Of a stretch of 64,000 nucleotides of DNA, positions 23,077 to 35,730 are shown piece after piece (positions within the stretch are counted from its first letter, which is position 1; the number at the start of each line of letters is the position of its first letter). The translations under genes and the position numbers were made by a program. Below the pieces are notes generated by a model, which did no database searches, was not told where the DNA came from, and worked only from the letters and a program-made list of their open reading frames with translations. This DNA is from Austropuccinia psidii (lineage: Eukaryota; Basidiomycota; Pucciniomycetes; Pucciniales; Sphaerophragmiaceae), in NCBI GenBank assembly GCA_023105745.1, contig JALGQZ010000012.1, positions 45,769,763 to 45,833,762 on the forward strand. Reading direction: 5' to 3'.

Positions 23077-23976
23077 TTCCATTTATTATTTTTACTCGTT
23101 AAATGAATTTCTCTTGAAATCAAAAAATTTAATAAATCCCAGAATTATGCAAATTAAAATATTTTTTCTTATTATTATAGTGATTTTAGATTCAATCTAT
23201 TAATCAGAACATTATTATTTAGCAATTGCTCTAATTAAAATTCAAGTGATATAAGTGTTTTCGGACTAAAAATCACAATTCTATTCTTGAAATAAATAAT
23301 ACTTCCTGTTTGAATTCTATTTTTGAAATAACAAATCCTTTTTGTTTGAATTATATTTTTGAAATAAATGATCCTTTCTGTTTGAATTCTATTTTTGAAA
23401 TAAATAATCATCATTATTTTTAAAAAATACATTCAATCTTAAGAATCAAAAACAAGAAGCCTATATTTTTTTGAAAATTCTTGGGTTGAGTGATTGTTAA
23501 AATGCCATGAATCACATGAATTTCATGAAAAATGCCATAAAAATGGTATGAATAGCATCAGCAATTCCATAAGTAACATGAATAGCCTCAACAATTTCAT
23601 AAGTAATATTAATGGTATCATCAATAATATAAATGAAATTAATGGAATAAAAAATGCATACATAAAATTAATGGCTTGAAGGGAATTAAAAATACCATAA
23701 ATTGTGTTATGGAATAAGAATTCCATTTATTTCATAAACAAGGAGCCCATAGCGTTTTTTTATGTGTATTTAATAATTTGTGGCAAGAAAACTTAAGGGC
23801 CAATGGGTTTTTATGGTTTTACCAAAGGCCCAAAAGGGTTAATTATATATAAATGAAGGTGTCCATGAAAATTCAAAATTCACTTCCGAATATTCGAAGG
23901 TAGGTGAAATTCGATTCTGAATATTCGGTCATGACAGAAATTCGATATTGAATATTCGATGACCCTTAAAATTTGA
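23077..23976. repeat. Right subterminal region of the hAT
   Basis: 23280-23400 has four imperfect copies of a ~45-bp unit (TTTGAATTCTATTTTTGAAATAA). 23500-23735 is full of ATGCCAT/CCATAAA words. 23885-23965 has three GAATATTCG palindromic motifs. The last two blocks mirror the left end in inverted order. Confidence 0.7.
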
Positions 23977-24001
23977 CGAATTTTCGAAAAGCTATGCATT
24001 G
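23977..24001 (-). repeat. Right terminal inverted repeat of the hAT
   Basis: The complement reads CAATGCATAGCTTTTCGAAA and then ATTCG, matching the left end. Confidence 0.88.
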
Positions 24002-24009
24002 TAAATCCC
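24002..24009. repeat. Right 8-bp target site duplication of the hAT
   Basis: TAAATCCC, identical to 15393-15400. Confidence 0.9.
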
Positions 24010-27000
24010 CCAATTATGGCTTTCAAATACAATATAATTTTGTTTCTTGAGTATAATAGCAGTCCAATATTTTCAAATAGTCATCAACCAATCCAAAATA
24101 GTTTAAATTTTGTAATAAGACTTTATTTTATTAGAAACTTCCTGTTCCAATTCGATTCTTACACTCTTTCACATATACCTAATATCATAAATGAATCATT
24201 GAACACTTATGACTCCAAAGTGATCATCTCCAACAACATTGAGTGGCTCCTTGAGATATGAAATTCTGAATTACAGGAAATTTGTCATTTCTGGAATCCT
24301 TAAAACTGTAAATTCAAAGTCTTCAGAATGAAAAAAATTTCAAAGACTCTAAAGAATGATTTTCAATCAAAATTATCTTAGAGAAATACTTTAATAAGCG
24401 ATATTTTCTTTCAAAATAATTACATTTCCGGTCCAACTATTAAGATATTTTGGATCTATTTTGGGTGTATTAGTTATTCATTATTCATGAAATTCTCACT
24501 GTTTCCGCAGAATTCAATATTGAGGATCTTTTTAGGTTCAAATCCTCTTGTAAAATATGGGAGGATTTATTTTTGACATTGACTTAAACATTAGACTCAG
24601 AAGATTAATCCTCAATCTCGGGCTCCGGCTCCTGTTTTTAAGTAGTTGTAGATGGTTGGTTTTCTAGCTTGATTATTTTTAGTTCTGATTTTTTTCTTTT
24701 TGTGGCATTCCTATTTTTATTTTTGTTTAAAATTCAGTGCATCAAATAAAGAATGATCCCTTTTGGTTTTGTTATTTGTGCCTTTGAGTCTTTCTCTGAT
24801 TTAAGTGGATGTTTGAGGATATTGATTATTGGAAAGCTATGTCCTTCCTGTCAGAAACTCTTCAATACCTCTTATGACCTTTATCCCTTTTCATTAATCT
24901 CTTAATGGAGCTTTATTTTATATTTCTTTCACCATTCATTGAGGGCCTCTTCTATTTGTTTGCATAATTATAAATCTTCCTTTTAAAAATGATGTTGTAA
25001 ATAAAGCTTTTTGAGTAAGAGATTCAATTATAAGTCCAATAATTAAGCATCAATGAATCTTAAAATGCAATTGGGTATGAAAGTCTTAAATTTTCAATAA
25101 TATAAGGTTTTTTTGATAATACTGAATTTGATTTTTCAATGGGATTCCAGTATGAATTTTATAAATTTTAGTGCAATTATCATTATTTCTAATTTTCCTT
25201 TTTTGAAATCACGAACTCTTCTAAGTTGATAATGGTTAATCCTTAATCAGAGATTAAAAGATATTGGGAGGGGATCAATCCAGCTTTTGAAATTTTTAGA
25301 AGATATCCTTCCCATAAATTAATGGTAATTTCTTTCAATGAACATCTTGATTCTTTTAATTACCTCCAAAGGGATCCCAGTTGCCTTTGTATTTCCCCCT
25401 TTTACCATGGAATGAGCACCTTAAGCTCTTGAAGTGGATTAGTATCCCAAATTAGTGATTATGTCCTTCCAGAACGAAAAACACTGCTTCAATGGGATAT
25501 ATTTTTTGTTGAGGTAATTGAAAATAGCTTTAAAGAAATTTCTCCATGATTTTGATCAATTTTTGGAAACCTCTTTTTCTTGAGAGAAGTAAAACACCTA
25601 CAGGAGCTTAACAAAAAAAACATGTATAATAGAGATTAGTGAAAGAATAAAAAAAGGAAATTATATTACTTCATTCAATTGATTAATCAAATTCTCTACC
25701 ATTTTTCAGTCATCCAATACTTTGTTTATATGTGTTAAAAAGGTTTTGTAGATATGAAAAAGTCACAGAATTATCTTTGAAAATGGGAATACTCCCTCAA
25801 GCGTTTTAATAAGGGCTAAATAGCTTTACACAACAAAACTGAGAGGTTTAGGTATGCTATAGGCTTCTAGTATCCTGGTTTTTAATCTTTGAATTTCACA
25901 ATAGTAAGAGTCTTTGGTTTCATCCAATGAGAACTCAAAAGCCACATAAAATTTTTGGTATGTTGAGTTAAATACAAAAGTCTGTATAAGTGGGAGTTTC
26001 TACCTGAAGAAAATACATAATAAGGGAATGATGAAAGTTGTGTTAAATAATAAAGGATTTGGGAAGACACAAAAAAATAATGAGTCGATGAGGCTCAAAA
26101 CATCAGATAAGGAGTGGTTTCTAAAATTCTCAGGGCTGAGTATTTCAAAAGCGGTTTGAATAAGCTTTCTCACTTGGATAAATTACTTAATTTCCCTGTT
26201 TTTTTATTATGAATGTTTTTCATCATAGCTTGTATTGGATCTTCCCTTTTAGTTGAGAGCTTGGCTTGAATTTGGTGGTGCTTGATATGTGGATCAGTCG
26301 AAAGAGCTACTTGAAATGCCTCCTCTTTGTTGATCTTCCTGTGTGTTTAATAAGACAAAGTATTTTAGAATGGGCCATAGTTATTTTATGTATTTATGAG
26401 CTTTAGGGTCCGAAGCTCCTTGTTGGCATAAATTTTGGAATAAACAGAAAAAGGACAAAATTTTTTGGTTGTATAGTGTGTTTTATCATTACCAATTTGA
26501 CAAATAGAACCAGATCTTCCACATCTGATTTAAATTATGTTGGCTTTAGAATTTCCCTTCTTTTGCTAACTCCATATCCTTGAGCATTGGAAAACGTTTT
26601 GAAATATTCAAGAAATCATTTATCTGATTTCAATCTCTTACAAAAGAATGGTGATTCTTGCAAAGAAAAAACTGGAGATTTCAGCTTTTGTAATAAAAAA
26701 GGGATTTTGAAAAAAAGGAACAAGGGTTATTTATTTATTTGTAAAAGACAAAATACAAGTGGCTATTTATAAAAGGAAGAGATTTCTCTTAAAAATCAAA
26801 GAAGGTTTTTTATAAAAGAAAGAGCAAAGGTAAAACAGTTTTTTTAACTATTTGAACAGAGGTCTTATAAAAAGGAATGACTTTTTTGAAAAAAACAAAT
26901 GAATTATTTTTGAAAAAAAATGAAAAAGTTCTAAAGAGAAATGATTTTTTAGTTGTATGTTTTTGTGAAAATATTGTTTTGGCCACCCAAAAGGCTATTG

Positions 27001-27845
27001 GGGAAATTTTATAATTCCTTTAGAATATTGAGGCATCATTTTAGCCTTTAGTTTCACTAAATCAATTCCAGAATCAACATCATTTTAGCAAAAGGATAGC
27101 GTGCATTCAGAAGCACCTTAAGCTAAATAACAAAATTTCAAAATGAAATTAATTTTTCAAGGATTCAATTTAATTTAATTATCTTGATCCTTTTTGCAAA
27201 AGACGTTTGTTTTAATTGATTATTCTTTAATTCCCATTATTATGAAGTTTAATTCCATTTTTTTCTGTTATAGAAATAAATAAATTTAATAATATGTATG
27301 GAAAACCAATAAGTAAATAAAGAAATAAAAAAGGGTTTTTTAATTTAGAATCTACTACTATTTTAAAAAAGAAAACAAAACTGTACATGTAGAATCAGAC
27401 TATACCTGCATACGTTTTTGAGCTAGACAGCTGTATTATTGAGCTTTACAAACATATTCTGAAATTTTACATTTCCCTTACAAATTTAGGGAAACACTGT
27501 ATACAAAAAACCATGCCTGTAAGATACAGTTCAACTATAAAGGCATGCTCTTCTTTTTGGATTACTCACATGCAAAAGGGACTAAATTTACCTGGAGAAA
27601 TCAGCAGAAATAATATTGTTGTTTCATTTTGTAAAGCTACAACACAAGCACTTCATATCAATGAAAAACAAACATACAAAAATAAAATAAGTTTTTTTTC
27701 TAAAATAAAACATGTCCTTTTCATTTTTTTGGTAAAATATGCTTCAATGATCGGAGAAATGGAAAACTTTTGTAAAAAAGAAATGATCAGTTTGTGTTAA
27801 TTAAGAGATAAAAATCTGGGCTTATCTTGAGAATAAAACACTCAG
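24010..27845. other. Decayed AT-rich DNA
   Basis: No gene recognised. Short frames (24016-24261, 26587-26772, 27513-27800) lack domains and have K/N/F-rich composition. Between 24600 and 26300 base composition is more mixed, as in old transposon remains, but no motif could be pinned down. Confidence 0.55.
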
Positions 27846-28830
27846 TAGTGGATAGGGCCACCATTTAGGTCAAGGATTTCTTGCATGAATTTTGGCATGG
27901 TATTGAAAAGGTGATTGAGGTGCTTATTTCGGATTTATTTTCAGGAAGAGATGATAGATTCCTCAATTTCATTCATTGTTTGGGGCCGGTAAAAAGTCAT
28001 AAATTTCAATTTAAGCCTCTTCCAAAGGTTTTAAATGGGATTCATATCAGGAGAGTGAGGTGGCCACTGAAGTTCGACAAGGCAATTAAATTCACACCAC
28101 TCTTGGCTGACTCAAGAATCTTAAATTGGCGCCCAATTGGAGTTCAAGAGTATATGGGGCCCATTGGATGTGGTCAACAAATGGCTCAAGAGCTGGGCGA
28201 TAAAAATTGGAAAAAAGGTTGGTGCCATTTTGTCATCCTTGAAGAGTCACAAGGAGGCCTTTTGTGCCTCCACAAAAACTCCCCCCACACCATTACCGAT
28301 TGGCGGCCAGCTTGGTGATTCACCACCAAGTTCTCAAGATTGATTTTTTTTCTAGCTGTCCTCCAAGAACCAACCCAATAAAATATCTTTCCAATCTCAA
28401 ATATCAAATTTTTGGTCCAAATCAATCAAGACCGTTCATGAGAAAAGGCAATCAACATTGGAAGTCTTTCAGCCTGATGTAGAGCCTTTTCGGGGAAAAT
28501 TAGGGAATTCTTTCCAAGCTGGTGTATTTCAAATTGGAAAGTTCTTGTGAAGAGTTCAGTCATAATCATATCAATAGCTTGTGAAACAGTGAGGCAACAG
28601 TGGCAAGTAATAATTCTCGATAGCTCCTTACAATTGTTATCATCAATTTTTATAAGGAGGCCACTCTTTGCAGCAGTCTTTCAAGTTGCTTAAAGGCTGT
28701 ATTGTTGAATTTTTGGTAAAAATTTGTTGGAGGTAAGTTTGATTGGGCTTCAATAGCCCGGAAGCTGAGTCCTGCATTTTGAGTTCATACAGCCTGGGAC
28801 ATTTGATCAATATCTAAATAGAATGTCATT
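27846..28830 (-). pseudogene. Tc1/mariner transposase relic
   Basis: Minus-strand reading recovers, across several frames, a block with VMVWGEF and, near 28025-28075, WPPHSPDMNPI followed by a TAA and NLWKRLK. This is the Tc1-type end of the DDE domain, where the residue after NPI is the catalytic Glu. The stop (+ strand 28031-28033) falls exactly there. Many further stops and frameshifts. No terminal inverted repeats were identified. Confidence 0.75.
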
Positions 28831-28839
28831 GTAAGATTG

Positions 28840-29740
28840 AAAAGAATTATTTCAAGGAAAAAACAATGTATTTATGGAAATTTAAAAAAGAGCTATGATT
28901 GAAAAGAATAAATATGTTAATAGAATCAAAATAGACAGATCAGTATGTTTATTGTCGCCTATAACATGATTTAGACATTATATACAAATACAATGATATC
29001 TTCAACAACCATGTTTGAAAGCCTCTTGAGGTTCAGGAAATTTGTTTTTGAAAGCTTGAAAAGATGGAAAAATAAAACTCATCATTTAAACATAGATTGG
29101 GCCAAAAAACAAAAGAAAGAAAGTTAGAAAAAATTGAGAAGCAGATTTGGACAAATCAGAAAGCAGTGAGGGCGCACCTCCTGTAATTTACAGTACAGTA
29201 TGCGCATGTTTCTACAAAATGGGTAGTCAGTATTTGACTGATTTTGGCCTGTTGCACCACCAAATCCGCCTTCCGGATCTGCAGATATCGCAGGCTAATA
29301 CAGTAAATTCACAATAGCCCCTCATTTAATCATCTTTTTTATCTTATTTTTTTATAAAATTTTAAATATTACATCAATCCCGCCATTTCCTTATCTAGGC
29401 ATGCGTAAGAAATCTGTTTGGAAAGAATTTTTTTACAAACTTCTCAAGAACAAACACAAAGCTCAAGACAAAAGTGAGCTGACGATACTGGAGATGATCA
29501 TCATGCCTTGAATACCCATGATTGGATTGATTCTTTGTGAATCTTTTCCTCAAAGGGATTTCTTGCTTTAATGAATTTTCAGTGGTGAGGATGAGTTGGA
29601 TTCGATGATGTCCAGGGTACTATGTAAGAAGTATGTCAGGGTTTTTCAATCCTCAAGATTTTTGAGAATTGATATTGTACTGGTTCTTAGGTAATTTTTG
29701 TAAGATTAACCACATCATATGCGTGAAGAATATAATTTGG
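28840..29740. other. Non-coding stretch with a small palindrome-rich island
   Basis: Mostly AT-rich. 29170-29310 is less AT-rich and packed with short inverted repeats: ATCCG-CCTTC-CGGAT, ATCTGCAGAT, AGTCA…TGACT, and TACAGTA words. Possibly a short non-autonomous DNA element; ends not defined. Confidence 0.4.
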
Positions 29741-29745
29741 CCCAA

Positions 29746-30180
29746 TTACTTGGCATGAGGGAGAACAATTTCAGGAAATTTGTATGAACCACTAATTATG
29801 CCTTTATTTTCCTCTACAGCTGGGTCAAAGGAAGTGGGATTTTTCAAAACGATATTGCATGTCAGAAAGTCAATATCTGTCTTCAACTGGCCCTCACGTT
29901 GGAGTGCCTGGGCACCAATGGGAATGGAGGCTAATTGTGTCTTTTTGCAATAGTATACCAATAAAGTAGTTTTAGTGTTGTAAGGATTGCGTGTCAGGAT
30001 ATTTGGGTCATTTTTCCATGGGGTTACCTCAAATAAAGTGGCCAAATTCAGATGATCACAAGATAATTTCAGCTTTGATGGCTCAATAGGGTTTCCCAGG
30101 ATGTGTGGTATTCACCATGAGCAAAATGGCTACACTTGACAACAGATTTTGAATTTGGAAATTAGCTGAGACCCATCCTA
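29746..30180 (-). pseudogene. Unrecognised coding relic, related to one near 47450
   Basis: A minus-strand frame of about 100 residues (30045-29746) has balanced composition (…TTLLVYYCKKTQ…ASIPIGAQALQ…) unlike the chance frames around it. Just upstream, 30100-30150 reads VKCSHFAHGE in another frame. That is close, in bases and residues, to VRCSQFSHGD at about 47445-47475 on the + strand, so both are copies of one repeat family. Function not recognised. Confidence 0.4.
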
Positions 30181-30189
30181 GAATAAGTG

Positions 30190-33100
30190 TGGACCCTTTT
30201 TGTGAATTAGGTTAAACTAAGAATTTCAATGTTTGTTGTCATTCCAAGTTATTCTAAGCCACTGGAATATTGCAGAAGTACCAATATTTTCTTTTCTTTT
30301 TTGATTTAATATAGTAAATATATAGTATATTGAATAAAGATCCTTTCCTTTTATATTTCAATATTCAAAAGAATGTTTTTCATTATAAAAAAAGAATTCA
30401 CAAATCTATTTTAAATTTAGACAACTATATCCTTTTGACGGCCAGAATAAGTCAGATCCAGTCTTAAGAATGAATAAATCATTCGTATTTATGGTTTTTT
30501 GACTCATGATTACTTTATAGAAATCTTATCTTTCATTTTTTTTTCAACTAATAGCTTTCAAATATCCAAATCAGCTCTTTTCACTAATCCACCTCTGAAT
30601 CAACTGGATTAAGGATATTTTTCCATTTTAAATAGTTAAACTCCTGTAACTTCTGAAGGAACAGACAAGGGCTTTCAGATTACTTTAAATGAATTTTTTT
30701 CCAAGAGATATAATTATATTCTAATTCATTAATCAAAGGTTCTGGAGTTTTATTTTCATTTGATTTTTTTTCCTTTTCTGGTAAATTTAGCTCATAAATA
30801 AATATTATCAATTATTATTATTAAGGCTAAAATTTCTCTTTTTTTTCAAGAGGAAATTCCTCAATATTCCTTTTTTATAAATATTATTACTTAGCTTGAA
30901 AGAGAAGTACTTGGCTGTATATAGTAAGTCACTTTCCACTGGAGGAAATCAAAACCTGAACAGGAAATTACATTCCAGGCCCTGCAATGATGGCTACTTT
31001 CAAATTGTTGACAAGTTTTGACAAATTTAAAGTAGTGGCTATTACAGGTCATTTACTGTAACACATTTAAAATTTGTGAATTAATATACAGGAGAGGGCC
31101 TTCCAAGGCCTCCTGCTGTAGGTTTAATTGACAACAAAAACATAAAATGGAGTTCAATACAATGAATAACATGAAGAGGAAATATAGGGAAACTTAAATA
31201 AAAAGACAAAAAACAAAGAAGTCATGAAATAATCAAAATGAAATACAACTATGAAAATAAAAAACAAAATTGAAAAAGTGAAATGAAAACAATAAAAAAC
31301 AAGGCTTTTGAGTAGCATAAAGAAAGTTTTTTCTACTTATTGCCTTTAAAGAACTGAGAAATCTTTATTTTGATAATAAAATGAGGTGCAGAACATGTTT
31401 AATGAGCTCTTCTATCCCTTATTATTTTTGAGTGAGCTCCATAACTTTATTGAAAATATTTGTTGAAAAGTGATTGTTGAGATATTTTTTTCAGTTTTTG
31501 TGTTTCTGTTTGTGCATACAACTTTCAAATTAATTTATTTTTACGTTAAAATAAAATGTTGGAAAGAAAAATAGGATTATATGAGCTCAAAATAATTCTG
31601 ATAAAATAAATTAAGTATTGAAGGTTTTTTTCTTTATTTCAAGAAAGAAGGACCAGTTAACTGGAGCTCTAAGCACTATCTGCCCATATAGAATAGGATT
31701 CTATCAAAAAAGTCTCAAAAAGATTTATTTACCTGTAATATTGCTCAAATATTGTTAATGTTAATATTGATAATATGTCTTTACCATTTTGAATATTCAA
31801 GAGAAGTTTCTTTAATTTTGACAAATATATTTTTGCAAACTTTTATCATATTTCCATCAATAAAAGCATAGGTCTAATTCTTTACTTTGATAATTGATCC
31901 ATTTTTTGGTAAAATAAATGTCTCTGTAGTCTCAAAAAGTTCTGAGAAAACACTGTTCAAAAATTTCTATAAAAAATATCTTAAGCTCATTAAATCCCTT
32001 GCAAAACCTTTGATAATGAAAATTCAATACTTTAAGCATAATTTAGTCCATGTTTTTATTCTAATTGAACATGGCTCTAAAATGATATTTGTGCCAGTTA
32101 AATCTTCTTTCCCAAAACTTTCAAGCTTATTTTTGTGTATTTCCTCTTCAAAATTTTACCTTAATAAATAATTTAAACCTTAAATTAAAGATGAAGACTG
32201 AATAAAACAAGAAATATTCTCATATTCTCTTTAAAAAACACTTTAAACACCTGCAGATATAAAATTTTCAGCTAAGCTTCATAAAAAGTCGATAATTAAT
32301 GATTTATCATTCTTTTAGGCTGTATAGATTTATGAAACTAATTACAACTGGCCAAACTTCTCAAAATATTCATAAATAAATAATTAGACTGGAGTTTTCT
32401 GAAAGAACGTATTTATACCAGTTATTTTTACTTTTTATCATTTTCCCATTATTTAAAATCGAATGAATGAATTATTTTATTTAATTATAGATATGCAGTC
32501 TCTAATTCTTATCAATGGTTATTAAATTTGTAATTGAGATTAGATCAAAGGCTTAATAAGAGTCTATAAAGGTGTCCTATATACCTTTGAGGAAAATTTA
32601 ATTTGGAGAAATGTGAAGATTAAATTCTAAATATTTTCCATAATCTGATTTTCTGATTGTGTATCAATTCTAAAGTAAAAAAGAGATTTTAAGATAATTG
32701 ATGTTATTAACGCATCAGGTTAAGATACAATATTCAATTTTTCAGTGAATGGAGAGCTTTTAATATGTCCTAATAATTAAAAATTACATTGAAGATAAAG
32801 AAATTTAAAGCTAAAATGTGAAACTCCTATATAATACAGAAAACCCAGTCAAATAAATAAATTACATAGAGAGCTATCTTAATAAAACTTTCTAAAATAA
32901 TAAGTTAATTGTTTAAAAAAATGGCGAGCCACATTGATAGATTAAGATTACCTCTCCAGAAATTTCACACAAATACTTGAATTATTTCAGCTTTATTTGA
33001 TATCTTGATAAAGCTCATACCTTTATTTAATTTGAATAAGAACTATGATGTTCTTGTTTATTAAGATATTCAAGTGATACACTGGATCAAGATTCTTAAA

Positions 33101-35725
33101 TTGGAATTAATAATCTCTCCACAATAATATACAAAGTGGATTGAAATTGGTATCAAGAAAGAGAAGCATTGAATTTTCCGAAAATGAGAGAATCTTATGC
33201 TCTTGGTGGCTATTTATATTTAAAATGCTTTAGTTAATTTTTTTTATATAAATATCACAGCAATCTTTAGCTTAAATCATGGAATTTTGGAATGAAAAAG
33301 TCCCCTATTGTAATAGTAAAGCCAATATTTCAATTTCAACATTTATATTATCTAGATATAATCATAAAACCCTCCCCCAAAGAAGTTTATGTTACGAAAT
33401 AGGTGCCATATTGTTTTAATACAGACTAAATTTGGGTGGGCCTCTCCCTAAAATGACACTTTCCCCTAAATCTTGACAGATTTTTTCAATTTCAATCATA
33501 ACCTCACTATAAAAATAGAGCGAAAAAAATACATAGAATTTTTCACAAAATACAGACTTCATAAGAGAAAACACTTTAATGGTAGGGTATAATTATGTAT
33601 CTTTTCGGAAGTTCCCTAAGCCATTTTATTATCAATGAGAAATTTCATTCAAGATAAAAGGGTTCAATTCCCAATATTATTCTCCTATGGGTTCCCATGA
33701 ATGATCTTGACAGTTTGTTCATAATTAAGCTGTATTGTATATGTAATATTAAATAAGAAGCACAACAAAGATTAAGATTTTTGTAAATTGAATGATAAAA
33801 GATAAAAAATAATATCAAAAAAAAGTGAAAATCAAAATAAGTATTTTCATAATGTATTGTTGAATTCTGAGCCTTGACAACCTGGACCAAACACTGATAT
33901 TGATCAAACTGAATTCAGAATTTGTGCCTTAAATTTCTTCCAAAACCTCTATTTCTAAACTGAATTTTGTGAAACTCCTTTCAGTGTAGGATTAGATAAT
34001 ACAGTCCTTGAGCGAGAAATCACAGGTAATCGGTTTTGAAATTTTGAAAGTTCCTGTAACCAAGGGTGCTAATAGTATTTTAGCTTCCCCTCTGAATAAT
34101 CCAAAACAATCTTCCTACTGAGCTCACTAATCAAAAATTAATATTGTGGATTTACAGATAGAGGAGACCAATTTAGTAGCCTTTTATCCGAAAAAATAAA
34201 GAATCAGACTGTATATAGATAAACTAAACTTGAGGTAATGTGAAAATCTGAGTTGGTTGTAATACTACAATAAAAATATTTTGTTCAAACAAATATTTCT
34301 TTGATAACATGCTTTTAATGGAGTGGATTTACTATTTTTTTATTTTTTTTTGATTCTCAAACTGGGTAATTTGTAAGAACCAAAAAATAAGCTATTTTTG
34401 ATTTAATTTTGATATTAATATTAGCTATTGACTAAAATATAGGGTAATATGAGCTTAATAGGCTAAGCTTGATGACTACTACTATTATGAGCTAATAATA
34501 GGGGTCAGGATAATAATAAATAATAATAATTTTCTTTTTCTTATTTTCTATCAAGATTTGCTACTGAGAATCAAATTATATAATAATGTGTATAATACCT
34601 TCTAGTTTCAGGAATGTTCTGATGTGATATATTTATCTGTAAATAATGATTTGATAGTATTAAGTACTATGAGGAAGAGAAGAAGAAATTAGGTGAGATA
34701 GAGGCTCTATTTATGTTGTTTGGGTCACCCCCTTTTCTTCATGGGGGCCTTGTTTATCTCTTTTAACCTTAATTTTACCTCTTTTGCAATTCCCCAAGAT
34801 AGATCATTTGTGTAAGGTTTGAATATGAAAAAATCAGTAAATATGACTAATATTGTACTCATTGTACTCCAAACTTCCTCATTTTAATTAATAATAAGAT
34901 TAGAAAAATAATAATAATGATTTATTATTATAATTATGTTGCAAAAATACTTATATTATTTAAATGAATAGATTAATATTGGATAATCAATATATTTATG
35001 GAAATTTATCATTGATACCAACAAATAATAAATTCATAAAAAATTGTTGTTTAATAATAAAACAGCAATTTAGAATGATAATATTACTAATATTAAAGTT
35101 ATATATCAATATAAATACTATTCATATTAATAAAAGAATTATTAAGAATAATAATGAAGAGAAAATAACCTAATTTTAACAGTTAATATGGTAATTTTAA
35201 ATCAATTTACACCTAAGAATGAAAATACAACATACTTAAATTTTATTTACAATAAAAATAGAGAGAATTACAAATTTAACTAGTTTTATGTGTATTTAGA
35301 GATTTTTGAAAGAATTTGTCAAAAAAAGATATTGGATTGATCATGTCAAAGCTTCTTATTACTACAAGGAATTTCTTTGATACTTAATAATATAATATAG
35401 TTATACATAAAGAATGAAGAAATTACCTTTCAACTTAATGTTTCAGTGTTTTTGATTCATCTAATGGGGAAATAGAGGGAAAAATCACTATTTTTATTGA
35501 AATACTCCCTCCTAGACTCCAGAAGGATTCCAGTAGACGTTTACTGATGGTATTCATCAGAATTAATCAATATTTTAAGGTTGGGGGATGATCACAACAT
35601 AATTAAACCTTCTTCTCTCATTATTATACCATCAATTAGAGTCATAACTGTAACTCTAAGCTTTCTGACAACACAGGCTTGAAAAACAGTCAAAATTTGT
35701 GAATTTTATTAGTTTCAACCATGAT
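30190..35725. other. Decayed AT-rich DNA
   Basis: No gene recognised. A GGCCTT-CC-AAGGCC hairpin lies at 31097-31110. Small frames (31887-32171, 33645-33890, 34964-35173) look like chance. Short ATAAT runs near 34500 and 34900. Confidence 0.55.
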
Positions 35726-35730
35726 ATAGT

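Larger units (their letters stand above)
15401..24001 (+). mobile_element. Composite hAT transposon, 8601 bp, with captured genes
   Basis: Both ends carry an inverted repeat beginning CAATGCATAGCT, and the whole is flanked by perfect TAAATCCC duplications. Removing the unit restores a continuous flank. Inside, left to right, are subterminal repeats, a Harbinger transposase 3' fragment (+), a Tet-like 2OG-Fe(II) oxygenase (-), a G-rich tract, two APC3-like TPR exons (-), an AATTA-rich array, a hAT transposase (+) and mirrored subterminal repeats. The transposase belongs to the family that makes 8-bp duplications, so ends, duplication and enzyme agree. The cargo may have been captured before this insertion, or parts may have inserted into the element later; no second duplication was found around the cargo. 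Confidence 0.85.

Noticed and set aside
24535..24545. GGTTCAAATCC, a perfect tRNA B-box
   Set aside because: No A-box, acceptor stem or anticodon arm at the right distance upstream.
25880..26170. Possible second copia remnant (AGTCGATGAGG word shared with 8475, minus strand)
   Set aside because: Shared string is short and the translated flanks do not show integrase motifs convincingly.
33661..33671. GGTTCAATTCC, another B-box-like string
   Set aside because: No cloverleaf can be drawn from the upstream bases.
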